Assembly: GCF_014193515.1 (NCBI RefSeq)
Contig: NZ_BLXX01000003.1
Span: 1 to 64,000 of the forward strand
Source of the DNA: Geomonas silvestris
GTDB lineage: Bacteria > Desulfobacterota > Desulfuromonadia > Geobacterales > Geobacteraceae
Length of the DNA: 64,000 nucleotides
Direction of reading: 5' to 3'
Each line of letters opens with the position of its first letter. The stretch's first letter is position 1. This document shows positions 54,086 to 61,631 of the stretch, one piece after another. The notes under the pieces are model-generated. The model was not told the origin of the DNA, ran no database searches, and worked only from the letters and a program-made list of their open reading frames with translations. The position numbers were made by a program, and so were the translations under genes.

Positions 54086-56359
54086 ATGACGACTACCGCA
54101 GCGCACATCGTCGAAGTCGCCATCCCGCTCCCCCTCGAAGGACACTTCCACTACCTGGTCCCCGAACAGCTGGTCTCCCGCGCCGTACCCGGCACGCGCG
54201 TCCTCGTTCCCTTCGGGCGCCGCAAGCTGACCGGCTACCTCCTGGGAAGCGCCCCGGCCGCGTCCGGCGAGCTCAAGGAGGTGCTCGACGTCCTCGACGA
54301 GGCACCGCTCTTCACCCCGGACGAGCTCGAGTTCTACCGCTGGATCGCCAACTATTACCTGCACCCGCTGGGGGAGGTGATCAAGATGGCGCTCCCCGCC
54401 GGGATCAACCTGGTGAGCCGCTACCGCTGCGAGACCGCCGAGGACGGCACCCCGGTGATCCGGGAGTTCCTGGCCGGCGGCCGGAGCGTGCGGCTCGAGC
54501 GCTTCTACGCGGCACTTCCCGATCCTCCGGTGAAGCCGCGCGGCAAGGGGCTCGAGATCCTCGAGTACCTTCAGTACCTGTGCGAGTCGGACGAGAACGC
54601 CGAGGTCTCCGGCGCCGACCTCCGGGCCCGCTTCGGCACCTGCACCCCGCAGCTGAACCGTCTGGTGGAACTGCGCGCGGTGCGCACCGCCGAGCGGGAG
54701 GTCTACCGGGATCCCTTCAGCGCCCAGAGCTTCGGCAAGGACCAGGCGCTCGAGTTGAACGGGGAGCAACAGGCGGCGCACGGCAGAATCGCCGAGGCCC
54801 TGCGGGGCGGGAGCTTCGCACCGTTTCTGCTCCACGGCGTCACCGGCTCGGGGAAGACCGAGGTCTACCTGCAGTCGATCGCGGTCGCGCTGGAGCTCGG
54901 ACGCACGGCGCTGGTGCTGGTCCCGGAGATCGCGCTCACCCCGCAGCTGGTCGGGCGCTTCAAGAGGCGTTTTAGCTGCGGCATCGCCGTGCTGCACTCC
55001 GGGCTCTCCGACGGCGAGCGCTACGACGAGTGGCGCCGCATCCGGCGCGGTGAGGCCCAGATCGTGATCGGCGCCCGCTCGGCCCTCTTCGCGCCGCTTG
55101 CCGGCATCGGCATCATCGTGGTGGACGAGGAGCACGAGGGGAGTTACAAGCAGTCCGAAGGGGTGCGCTACAACGCACGGGACCTCGCCCTGGTGCGCGG
55201 CAAGCAGGCCGGCGCCGCGGTGGTGCTCGGCTCGGCCACCCCGCTCATCACCAGCTTCTACGCGGCGAGCCAGGGGCGCCTGACCTATCTGAAGCTCCCC
55301 AACCGGGTGCGCGAGCTCCCCATGCCGCAGACGACCCTATTGGACGCGCGCGGCAAGAAGGGGATCACCTTCCTGCCGGAATTGGCGAACGCCATCGAGC
55401 AGAACCTGGACGCCGGGGGGCAGACCCTGCTCTTCTTGAACCGGCGCGGCTTTGCCACCTACCTGGTCTGCGAGGATTGCGGCCACGTGATGCGCTGCCC
55501 CAACTGCGAGGTGACCCTCACCTACCACCGGGGGAAGGGGCGCCACGTCTGCCACTACTGCGACTACTCGCTGCCGGCACCCTCGGCCTGCCCCACCTGC
55601 CAGGGAAAGGAGATCACCCTTTTGGGGCGGGGCACCGAGCGGGTCGAGGAGGAGGTGCAGGAGCTCTTTCCGCTGGCGCGGGTGGCCCGGATGGACCGCG
55701 ATTCCACCAAGGGGAAGGGGGGGCACGCCCGGGTCCTGAAGGCGCTCGAGGCAGGGGACCTGGACATCCTGATCGGGACCCAGATGATCGCCAAGGGGCA
55801 CGATTTTCCGGGGGTCACTCTGGTCGGGGTGATCTCGGCGGACGCCTCCTTGAACCTCCCGGACTTCCGCTCTTCCGAGCGCACCTTCCAGCTGGTGACC
55901 CAGGTGATGGGGCGGGCGGGGCGCGGCGACCGCCCCGGGCGCGTGCTGGTGCAGACCCTCGCCCCCGAGCACTACGCCCTGAGCCACGCGGTCGCGCACG
56001 ACTACCAGGGTTTCTACGAGCAGGAGATCGCCTTTCGCGAGGAGGTCGGTTATCCCCCCTTCGCGCACCTCGCCGCTCTCACCTTTTCCGGGATCGACCA
56101 GCGCCAGACCGAGGGAAGCGCCCAGGAGGCTGCGCGCCTTTTGCGCAAGATCAAGGCCGAGTGCCGGTTGCGGGTCGAGATCCTCGGGCCGGTGACCGCG
56201 CCGCTGGGGAAGGTGCGCGGACGCTACCGCTGGCAGATCCTCATCAAGGGGCGCGAGCGCAGCGAGCTGCACCGGGTGCTCTTCCACCTGCGCGGCAGCT
56301 TCAGCCACCCCTCCACGATCCGCCTGGTGATCGACGTCGACCCGGTGGAGATGCTCTGA
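54086..56359 (+). CDS. priA: Primosomal replication restart helicase PriA
   Basis: This 757-aa SF2 3'-5' helicase has a fork-binding N-terminus (VEVAIPLPLEGHFHYLVPEQ), Walker A GVTGSGKTEVY (about 252-262), DEEH (VDEEHEGSYKQ, about 347) and a zinc-binding insert with eight Cys in four CxxC pairs (CEDC, CPNC, CHYC, CPTC at about 462-510). It reloads the replisome at broken forks. Length is normal. The ATG at 54086 starts shortly after the inverted repeat. Confidence 0.96.
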   Translation: MTTTAAHIVEVAIPLPLEGHFHYLVPEQLVSRAVPGTRVLVPFGRRKLTGYLLGSAPAASGELKEVLDVLDEAPLFTPDELEFYRWIANYYLHPLGEVIKMALPAGINLVSRYRCETAEDGTPVIREFLAGGRSVRLERFYAALPDPPVKPRGKGLEILEYLQYLCESDENAEVSGADLRARFGTCTPQLNRLVELRAVRTAEREVYRDPFSAQSFGKDQALELNGEQQAAHGRIAEALRGGSFAPFLLHGVTGSGKTEVYLQSIAVALELGRTALVLVPEIALTPQLVGRFKRRFSCGIAVLHSGLSDGERYDEWRRIRRGEAQIVIGARSALFAPLAGIGIIVVDEEHEGSYKQSEGVRYNARDLALVRGKQAGAAVVLGSATPLITSFYAASQGRLTYLKLPNRVRELPMPQTTLLDARGKKGITFLPELANAIEQNLDAGGQTLLFLNRRGFATYLVCEDCGHVMRCPNCEVTLTYHRGKGRHVCHYCDYSLPAPSACPTCQGKEITLLGRGTERVEEEVQELFPLARVARMDRDSTKGKGGHARVLKALEAGDLDILIGTQMIAKGHDFPGVTLVGVISADASLNLPDFRSSERTFQLVTQVMGRAGRGDRPGRVLVQTLAPEHYALSHAVAHDYQGFYEQEIAFREEVGYPPFAHLAALTFSGIDQRQTEGSAQEAARLLRKIKAECRLRVEILGPVTAPLGKVRGRYRWQILIKGRERSELHRVLFHLRGSFSHPSTIRLVIDVDPVEML

Positions 56360-56381
56360 GTTTTGTGCAACAGCCGAAGAG

Positions 56382-56422
56382 AAAAGCCCCTGCCCGCAGT
56401 CGCGCGGTGCAGGGGCTTTTTT
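56382..56422 (+). terminator. Rho-independent terminator after priA
   Basis: Stem AAAAGCCCCTGC with GCAGGGGCTTTT around a 14-nt loop, with a T6 run. Confidence 0.9.
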
Positions 56423-56467
56423 GTTGGCGCGTGCGAGGAATGAGTGAAAACCGCGGCCCCCGCTCCC

Positions 56468-56665
56468 TAAAATCCCCTCTGTCTCCCCTTCGCAAAGGGG
56501 AGGACGTGACGCCGGCTGCGTTGCCTGGATTCTCGGAAAGCATGCCTCGATCGGGCAACATGAACCTCTCGCTCCCACACTCCAGGGTAGGGACGAGCAA
56601 CTGAAGGTGGCCTCACGTTCCCCCCCGTGCGAAAGGGGGGGCAGGGGGATGCGCCTTTCTTTGCA
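56468..56665. repeat. Gene-less inverted-repeat pair related to the DUF559 unit
   Basis: The left arm (56468-56511: AAAATCCCCTCTGTCTCCCC, loop, GGGGAGGACGTGACG) resembles the right end of the DUF559 unit at 3499-3542. The right arm (56611-56665: CCTCACGTTC, C-run, G-run, CAGGGGGATGCG, CTTTCTTTGCAGG) closely matches the reverse complement of that same end, including the flanking CTTTC..TGCA bases. About 100 bp between them have no gene. It looks like a deleted or non-autonomous relative. Outside it, 56360-56777 holds only terminators. Confidence 0.65.
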
Positions 56666-56689
56666 GGAATCCGAGACCGCTCCCCCCAA

Positions 56690-56734
56690 AAAAGAAAACT
56701 CCTATCGACGCGGTGTCAGCAGGAGTTTTCTTTT
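56690..56734 (-). terminator. Terminator of the CbcL-like cytochrome gene
   Basis: Stem AAAAGAAAACTCCT (56690-56703) with AGGAGTTTTCTTTT (56721-56734). On the minus strand the A-rich arm reads as a T-rich tail, about 45 bp past the cytochrome stop. Confidence 0.8.
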
Positions 56735-56777
56735 GTTGCGGCCGGGTCAAGGTGACCCGGCGTTCGTTACTGCCGGG

Positions 56778-58628
56778 TTAGTGCCCCGGGTTGATGAAGG
56801 CGTAGACCATCAGGATGAGCAGGGTGATGCCGATGAACAGCGCGGTGAATCCGAAGGTCTTCAGGCAGAAGTCGTAGGCCACGCCGCTGCTCCTGGTGGC
56901 GCGGAACTTCTCGGTGGTCCCTTCCTGCTCGTAGCGTGCCCACTGGTCGCCACGCTCCTCGATGAACTCGTGCTTGGACATCTGGCCGTTGAAGATGACG
57001 AAGTCCATCGGGAACTTCTCGGGCCGTCCGTGGGTGTTGAAGAAGTGGACGGTGAAGATGAAGCCGGTTGCCAGGAGCGCCTCGTCAGAGTGGATGATGG
57101 TGGCCACGTTGAAGGCCCAGCCCGGCAGGAAGCTGCCGAAGAACTCGGGGAACCAGAGCATCAGGCCGGAGCCGCCGATGGCGAACATACCCCAGAAGAC
57201 CGCGATGAAGTCGAATTTCTCCCAGTAGGTCCAGCGCTCGAAGGTCGGCTTCTGACCCTTGAAGAAGAACCAGCGTACCATCCCTACCACGTCGGTGATG
57301 TCGCGCAGGTTCGGGCAGAGGGAGTCCGGTCCGAACAGTCTCTGGATGCAGTTACCCTTGAGGTCCTGCCTGATGAACAGGAAGTGGATGCTAAAGGCGA
57401 TTGCCATCGCGAAGTACACGAAGGTGATGCCGGCGCACATGCGGTGGATCAGCGCCGCGTTAGGAGCGCCACCGTAGAGACCCATGAGCACTTTCGCCCA
57501 GCCCTGGTCGGAGAACTTCAGCGGCAGACCGGTCAGCGACAGGCCGAGGAAGCTGATGATCACCAGGAGGTGCATGAACACGTGGCGCGGCTGGAAGCGG
57601 CGGTACTGCTTGTGGCCGTCCGCTACGTGGTGCAGGACGTGACCCTCTTCGAGAGCGGCTGCCTTCTCACGGTTCTCGACGAAGCCGCGGATCATCCAGA
57701 GCAGGGTGTGCAGCCAGAACACCGCGAAGGTGCCGGTCAGCAGGCCGGTCATGGCGATGAAGGTGTAGTAGAGGATCGGGTAGTGCTCGCGGTCGTTGTG
57801 CTCGCCGTGGGCGTAGAACTTGGTGAACAGCACGGAGCCTTTCTTGTGGCAGGCGCCGCAGGTCTTCACCAGGTTGTTCGGGTTGACCGAGGAGTTGGGA
57901 TCCTTGGAGGGGAGGATGCCGTGCGCGGTGTGGCAGTCGGCGCAGCCGGCGACCTTCTCCGGGTAGCCCAGGCGGTAGTTCTTGCCGTGGTAGCTGGCCA
58001 GGTAGCTCTCTACGGCAACCTTGGAGATATGGTTGCGCTCGACGAGTTTCTCGTCGCCGTGGCAGCGCAGGCAGACCTTGGTGTGGAACTCGCGGTTGGC
58101 GTGCGAGGTCGGATCACCGATCGCCTTGATGTCGTGCAGGTTGTGGCAGTCGTTGCAGGCAGCGGAGTCCTGGTTTCCGGCGATGACACCCTTGCCGTGT
58201 ACCGACTGGGCAAAGCCGCGCTCATCCTTGTGGCACTGGACGCACTTGGCGATGACGCGACGCTTGTCCTTGTTCCAGGAGGTGTGGGTGTGGATGTCGG
58301 TGTGGCAGTTGTAGCAGCCGACCCCCTTCTGGGTGTGGATGCTGCCGGCGTGCTCGGCGGCTTCCTTCTTGTGGCAGCGCACACACTGCACCTTGCCGAC
58401 CTTCACCTCGCCCTTCATGTGCTTGGCGAGCTCGACGATCTCGATGTGGCAGCTGGTGCAGCCGTTCTTGCCATGCACCGAGTTGGCCATGAGCGTTGCG
58501 GAGATCTTGTCTCCGTGGCAGCCAAGGCAGGTGGCCGGGTCGATGGCCAGGCCTTGCTGGGCGGCGACCGGCCGCGCAAGCACAATGAGCAACAGTAGGG
58601 GGAGGATACGTCTGAAAACTAGGGCCAT
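56778..58628 (-). CDS. cbcL: Nine-heme c-type / b-type cytochrome fusion (CbcL-like quinone oxidoreductase)
   Basis: This 616-aa inner-membrane cytochrome has a signal peptide (RILPLLLLIVLARPVAA). The periplasmic part (about 30-275) carries nine CxxCH heme c sites: CLGCH, CTSCH, CVRCH, CYNCH, CVQCH, CNDCH, CLRCH, CADCH and CGACH. The C-terminal half (about 283-612) has about six membrane helices with His residues (LLWMIRG, RHVFMHLLVII, AALIHRMCAG, FSIHFLF, IIHSDEALLATGFIFTVHFF) as in HydC/FdnI cytochrome b. This is the architecture of Geobacter CbcL, which passes menaquinol electrons to low-potential extracellular acceptors. AGGAG precedes the ATG. Confidence 0.9.
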   Translation of the reverse strand: MALVFRRILPLLLLIVLARPVAAQQGLAIDPATCLGCHGDKISATLMANSVHGKNGCTSCHIEIVELAKHMKGEVKVGKVQCVRCHKKEAAEHAGSIHTQKGVGCYNCHTDIHTHTSWNKDKRRVIAKCVQCHKDERGFAQSVHGKGVIAGNQDSAACNDCHNLHDIKAIGDPTSHANREFHTKVCLRCHGDEKLVERNHISKVAVESYLASYHGKNYRLGYPEKVAGCADCHTAHGILPSKDPNSSVNPNNLVKTCGACHKKGSVLFTKFYAHGEHNDREHYPILYYTFIAMTGLLTGTFAVFWLHTLLWMIRGFVENREKAAALEEGHVLHHVADGHKQYRRFQPRHVFMHLLVIISFLGLSLTGLPLKFSDQGWAKVLMGLYGGAPNAALIHRMCAGITFVYFAMAIAFSIHFLFIRQDLKGNCIQRLFGPDSLCPNLRDITDVVGMVRWFFFKGQKPTFERWTYWEKFDFIAVFWGMFAIGGSGLMLWFPEFFGSFLPGWAFNVATIIHSDEALLATGFIFTVHFFNTHGRPEKFPMDFVIFNGQMSKHEFIEERGDQWARYEQEGTTEKFRATRSSGVAYDFCLKTFGFTALFIGITLLILMVYAFINPGH

Positions 58629-58760
58629 TGGTAATCTCCTGTAATTAAAAAAACGACGTTTTACAAAGTCGTATTCATGTGAACTGCCCCTGAGACGGCG
58701 CCTAATGTATAACGGGATGTCTCATAAATCAACACAAAATATGCAAAATAATAAGGTACA

Positions 58761-58776
58761 TACAACAGCGGTGCCT
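58761..58776 (-). promoter_or_regulatory. Candidate sigma-54 promoter of the CbcL-like gene
   Basis: On the minus strand AGGCAC-CGCTG-TTGTA matches the -24/-12 consensus TGGCAC-N5-TTGCA in spacing and at GGCAC and TTG, but has T instead of the key C in the -12 GC. It would start transcription about 120 nt before the ATG. Sigma-54-dependent control of cbcL by BccR is reported in G. sulfurreducens, which is why I looked here. Confidence 0.3.
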
Positions 58777-58778
58777 GG

Positions 58779-59054
58779 TTATTTCGCGGAATTGGCGGCG
58801 CGAGTGTCGGTGAAATCGCCGAAATCGAAATAGTCTTCATGAACTAAAACACGGGAAGCAGGGGCCAAAGAGGAATGAGTCGCAAGGGAGCGGTAGGAAA
58901 ACCCCACCAGGATACCGGTGAACGTGAGGGTTCCCCAGAAGGGGCTATCGAGGGGGTGGCCGGCTGCGGTCAGGCTCCAGGCGCGCCCCCGGGGGAAGCG
59001 CGGGGCGTTCCGTGTAGTGCGGGGGCGTGTCGGTCCTGTCCGACACGCAGGCAC
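58779..59054 (-). CDS. Possible small membrane protein, doubtful
   Basis: A 91-codon frame (GTG start at 59054) lies between the radical SAM gene and the cytochrome gene. Its second half has codon use like real genes here and encodes one hydrophobic stretch (FWGTLTFTGILVGFSY) and an acidic tail (HEDYFDFGDFTD). The first half is Arg/Pro-rich and unconvincing, and there is no good ribosome-binding site. A GTGTCGG/CCGACAC hairpin lies in its 5' part. I cannot decide whether it is a gene; if not, 58629-59075 is a 447-bp gene-free region. Confidence 0.3.
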   Translation of the reverse strand: MPACRTGPTRPRTTRNAPRFPRGRAWSLTAAGHPLDSPFWGTLTFTGILVGFSYRSLATHSSLAPASRVLVHEDYFDFGDFTDTRAANSAK

Positions 59055-59075
59055 TCAAGGTGGTGCCCGGGTAAG

Positions 59076-60923
59076 TTAGCGTAAAATAACGATTCCTTCG
59101 CTGAGGGCAAATTCGAGAAAGGGGAGGGTGTCGCGCCAGAGGAGCTTCAGTCGACTCGCCAGCTCCCCGGTAGCGGTGCTGCCGTCCAGGGAGGCCAGGA
59201 GATCGTAGTAGGCCTGGTCGAGCGATTCGGTGCAGACCTCTCCCTGGGCGGGGTAGATCACCGCGCAGGAGGCCTGCGGCCTGAAGCAGGAGGCAAAGGG
59301 GGCGAGCTCGATGTCGCCCGCTTCCAGCAGGTCGAGGATCTCGTACGAGAAGCGGCCCAGGAAAGCGGAGGGGGCGAGGGCCAGCGCCCGGTGCCTGAGG
59401 TCGAGCTTCTTCAGCTCCTTGGGGGCTGGCGGCCGGGGGGGCGCTGCCATAAGCGCCAGGGCGTAGTAGTGGTGGTAATCGACCAGGTCCAGGGCGAGCG
59501 GCAGCAGCTTCGCTTTCTTGCGCGCCGGGAAGATCTCGCTCAAAAAGCCGCGCTGCAGCTCCCAGATCTCCTCCTCGGCCACCTCCTCCTCGCCGCGACC
59601 GGCGCGCGCGCCGAGGAAACGGGCGAACTCGGCGAGGAGCTGCGCGGGGGCGAGCTTCACGGCCTGGGTGATGGCGTTGAACCAGGCGACCGCCTTGCCG
59701 CGGCTGTAGAAGACGTCGCAGGCTGCGGCGAGGCGTTGGGCCTGGTCAAGCTCCTCCCCGGAAAAGGTCGGGGTGACTGTCACCGTGTAGGGGGGGGCGT
59801 CCAGGTACTCGAGCTTGAGTGCTGCGGCCTTGGTGGAGAGCCGGGTCCCGGGCAGCACCGCGAGCGGGAAGATGTCCAGGTGGTTTGGGTAGAGCGACAG
59901 GGCGAAGTCGAGCGACTCCCGGAAGAGCGCGAGGCTGTCGCCGGGAAGGCCGAAGATGAGGTCGAAGCCGAAGATGGCGCCGGTCTGGTTCAAAAGCGAG
60001 ACCCGGTGCACGAAATCATCGCGGTCGAAACCCCGCCCCACGCCGCGCAGTACGCCGGGGTCGGCGCTTTGCAGGCCGATCTGCAGCGAACAGGTGATCG
60101 AGGCGAAGAGCTCGGCCATCTCGGGGTCGAGGAACTCGCTGCGCACCTCGAAGTGGAAGTGCACCCCGGGCGCCAGGCGCCGGATCAGCCTGAGGATCTC
60201 CTTGGCGCGGGAGGGGATCTTGTTGAAGGTGGAGTCCAGGACGAAGACCTGGGGCACCTCGAGCCGGTCGAAGAGGCGCAGTTCGGCTTCGATCCGCTCC
60301 AGGGAGACCCGGCGCACCCCGCCACCTCCCTTGTGGTCGAAGCAGAAGGAGCAGGCGAAGTCGCAGCCGCGCGAGAGCTGCCAGAGCGCCCCGCCGACCG
60401 CGGTCGGGTCGAGGATGCCGGTCAGGTAAGGGGAGGGGATCTCCTCGGGATCGACGGAGAAGGCAAGCGGTGCGGGAGCCTCTCCCGGAACCTGCACACC
60501 CGGAATGCCGGTGAGCGTGCGCCCCTCCTCGAGGGCCTGGACCGCGGCCGCGAAGGGGGCCTCGCCCGCGCCGCGCACCAGGAAGTCGCAGAGCCCCTCG
60601 CCGAGAAAGATCTCCCCGGCGGTGGTCGGCTCCGGTCCCCCGGCGCACAGCATCACCCCCGGCCGGGCGCGGCGCAACCCGCGGGCCAGGGCGAGGGCGT
60701 CCTCGCGGCACCAGACGTAGACCGAAAGGGCAACGAGGTCGGGACGCTTGTCGAGGATCGCCGCGGCACCCGCGGAGGCGTCGGCCCCGGCGTAGCGGTC
60801 GACGATCTCGATCCGGTGCCGGCCCGGCTGGATTTTTTCGAGGTGGGCCTTGAGGAAGGCGCAGGCCAAGGGGACCGCTTGGGGCGACGGGTGGGGATGG
60901 ATGGCTACCAGGACGATGTTCAT
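59076..60923 (-). CDS. B12-binding-domain radical SAM protein
   Basis: The protein is 615 aa from the ATG at 60923; the frame is open further upstream, but this start overlaps the upstream gene as ATGA. The N-terminal region (1-150) resembles the cobalamin-binding fold (IVLVAIHPHPSPQAVPLACAFLK, LCAGGPEPT). The radical SAM core has C187-x3-C191-x2-C194 (CDFACSFC) for the [4Fe-4S] cluster and continues with FVLDSTFN and GLQSADPGVL. The C-terminal region (about 400-615) is unassigned. The substrate is unknown; methylation or a rearrangement is typical for the class. Confidence 0.85.
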   Translation of the reverse strand: MNIVLVAIHPHPSPQAVPLACAFLKAHLEKIQPGRHRIEIVDRYAGADASAGAAAILDKRPDLVALSVYVWCREDALALARGLRRARPGVMLCAGGPEPTTAGEIFLGEGLCDFLVRGAGEAPFAAAVQALEEGRTLTGIPGVQVPGEAPAPLAFSVDPEEIPSPYLTGILDPTAVGGALWQLSRGCDFACSFCFDHKGGGGVRRVSLERIEAELRLFDRLEVPQVFVLDSTFNKIPSRAKEILRLIRRLAPGVHFHFEVRSEFLDPEMAELFASITCSLQIGLQSADPGVLRGVGRGFDRDDFVHRVSLLNQTGAIFGFDLIFGLPGDSLALFRESLDFALSLYPNHLDIFPLAVLPGTRLSTKAAALKLEYLDAPPYTVTVTPTFSGEELDQAQRLAAACDVFYSRGKAVAWFNAITQAVKLAPAQLLAEFARFLGARAGRGEEEVAEEEIWELQRGFLSEIFPARKKAKLLPLALDLVDYHHYYALALMAAPPRPPAPKELKKLDLRHRALALAPSAFLGRFSYEILDLLEAGDIELAPFASCFRPQASCAVIYPAQGEVCTESLDQAYYDLLASLDGSTATGELASRLKLLWRDTLPFLEFALSEGIVILR

Positions 60924-61471
60924 GAACGGACCGGACGAGCCTTCAGGCGAGGCTTGCCTCCTTCCACGATGACCGCGAACTCGATGTCGCTGCAGCGGTA
61001 CTTCTCCATGATGGCGGGTTTCTGCCGTTCGATGGCCGCGGCGATCTTGTCCTTCGAGAGGTGATCCACCGGGAGGTTGCAGGCGGAACAGGCGGCGAGG
61101 TAATCCTGGTAGATCTTCTCCACCCCGGCCCCCCCGCTCTTCGGGGTCCTCTTGGAGGACTTCTCCGCCCCCTCGCGCTGGTGCAGCGACATCTTGAAGC
61201 GGTCCCGGTTGTACTTCCCCTCCTCGATGAGCCGGTTGATCCGGCTCCACTTCTGCCGGTGCACGGAGAGGGTGGCCACCAGCGAATTGTACTTGAACTT
61301 GTACATCGAGTTGGTGATGTTCACGTTCTGGTAGCGCCGGCAGGTCCGCTCCGCCGCCTCCAGCAACAGCAGGGGCTCGCGCTTCTCGATGCCGCAGAAG
61401 TACTGCTCGTAGCGGATGATCAGCTCGCGCAGGTCCTTCTCCAGTTGCGCTATGTCTTCGGGTAAACCCAT
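60920..61471 (-). CDS. MXAN_5187-type C-terminal domain protein
   Basis: This 183-aa soluble, Lys/Arg-rich helical protein (ATG at 61471 with GGAGGAG upstream; the frame extends to 61609) resembles the MXAN_5187 C-terminal family of delta-proteobacteria (RYQNVNITNSMYKFKYNSLVATLSVHRQKW, ACNLPVDHLSKDKIAAAI, FAVIVEGGKPRLKARPV). No enzymatic motif is seen. The stop and the radical SAM start share ATGA, so the two products are probably made together and may act together. Confidence 0.75.
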   Translation of the reverse strand: MGLPEDIAQLEKDLRELIIRYEQYFCGIEKREPLLLLEAAERTCRRYQNVNITNSMYKFKYNSLVATLSVHRQKWSRINRLIEEGKYNRDRFKMSLHQREGAEKSSKRTPKSGGAGVEKIYQDYLAACSACNLPVDHLSKDKIAAAIERQKPAIMEKYRCSDIEFAVIVEGGKPRLKARPVRS

Positions 61472-61565
61472 GCCACTCCTCCACGAGCGACTATAACGGG
61501 AAGTTATCGCCCTGTAAATCTTAAAAGTTAGGCACGATACGGGCTTGGGGGGCCGGTTAAAGACC

Positions 61566-61594
61566 TTGACGCGCATCGCTAATGTTGTTAGAAA
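61566..61594 (+). promoter_or_regulatory. Probable promoter of glmU
   Basis: TTGACG (61566-61571) and TAGAAA (61589-61594) are 17 nt apart, 38 nt before the glmU ATG, which has AAGGAGGAG just upstream. Confidence 0.6.
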
Positions 61595-61631
61595 TACGCA
61601 ATCTCGCATATTGAAGGGTTAAGGAGGAGAG

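Noticed and set aside
59076-61484. An 802-aa version of the radical SAM protein
   Set aside because: The extension is antisense-like low-complexity sequence inside the upstream gene; the ATGA overlap at 60920-60923 marks the real start.
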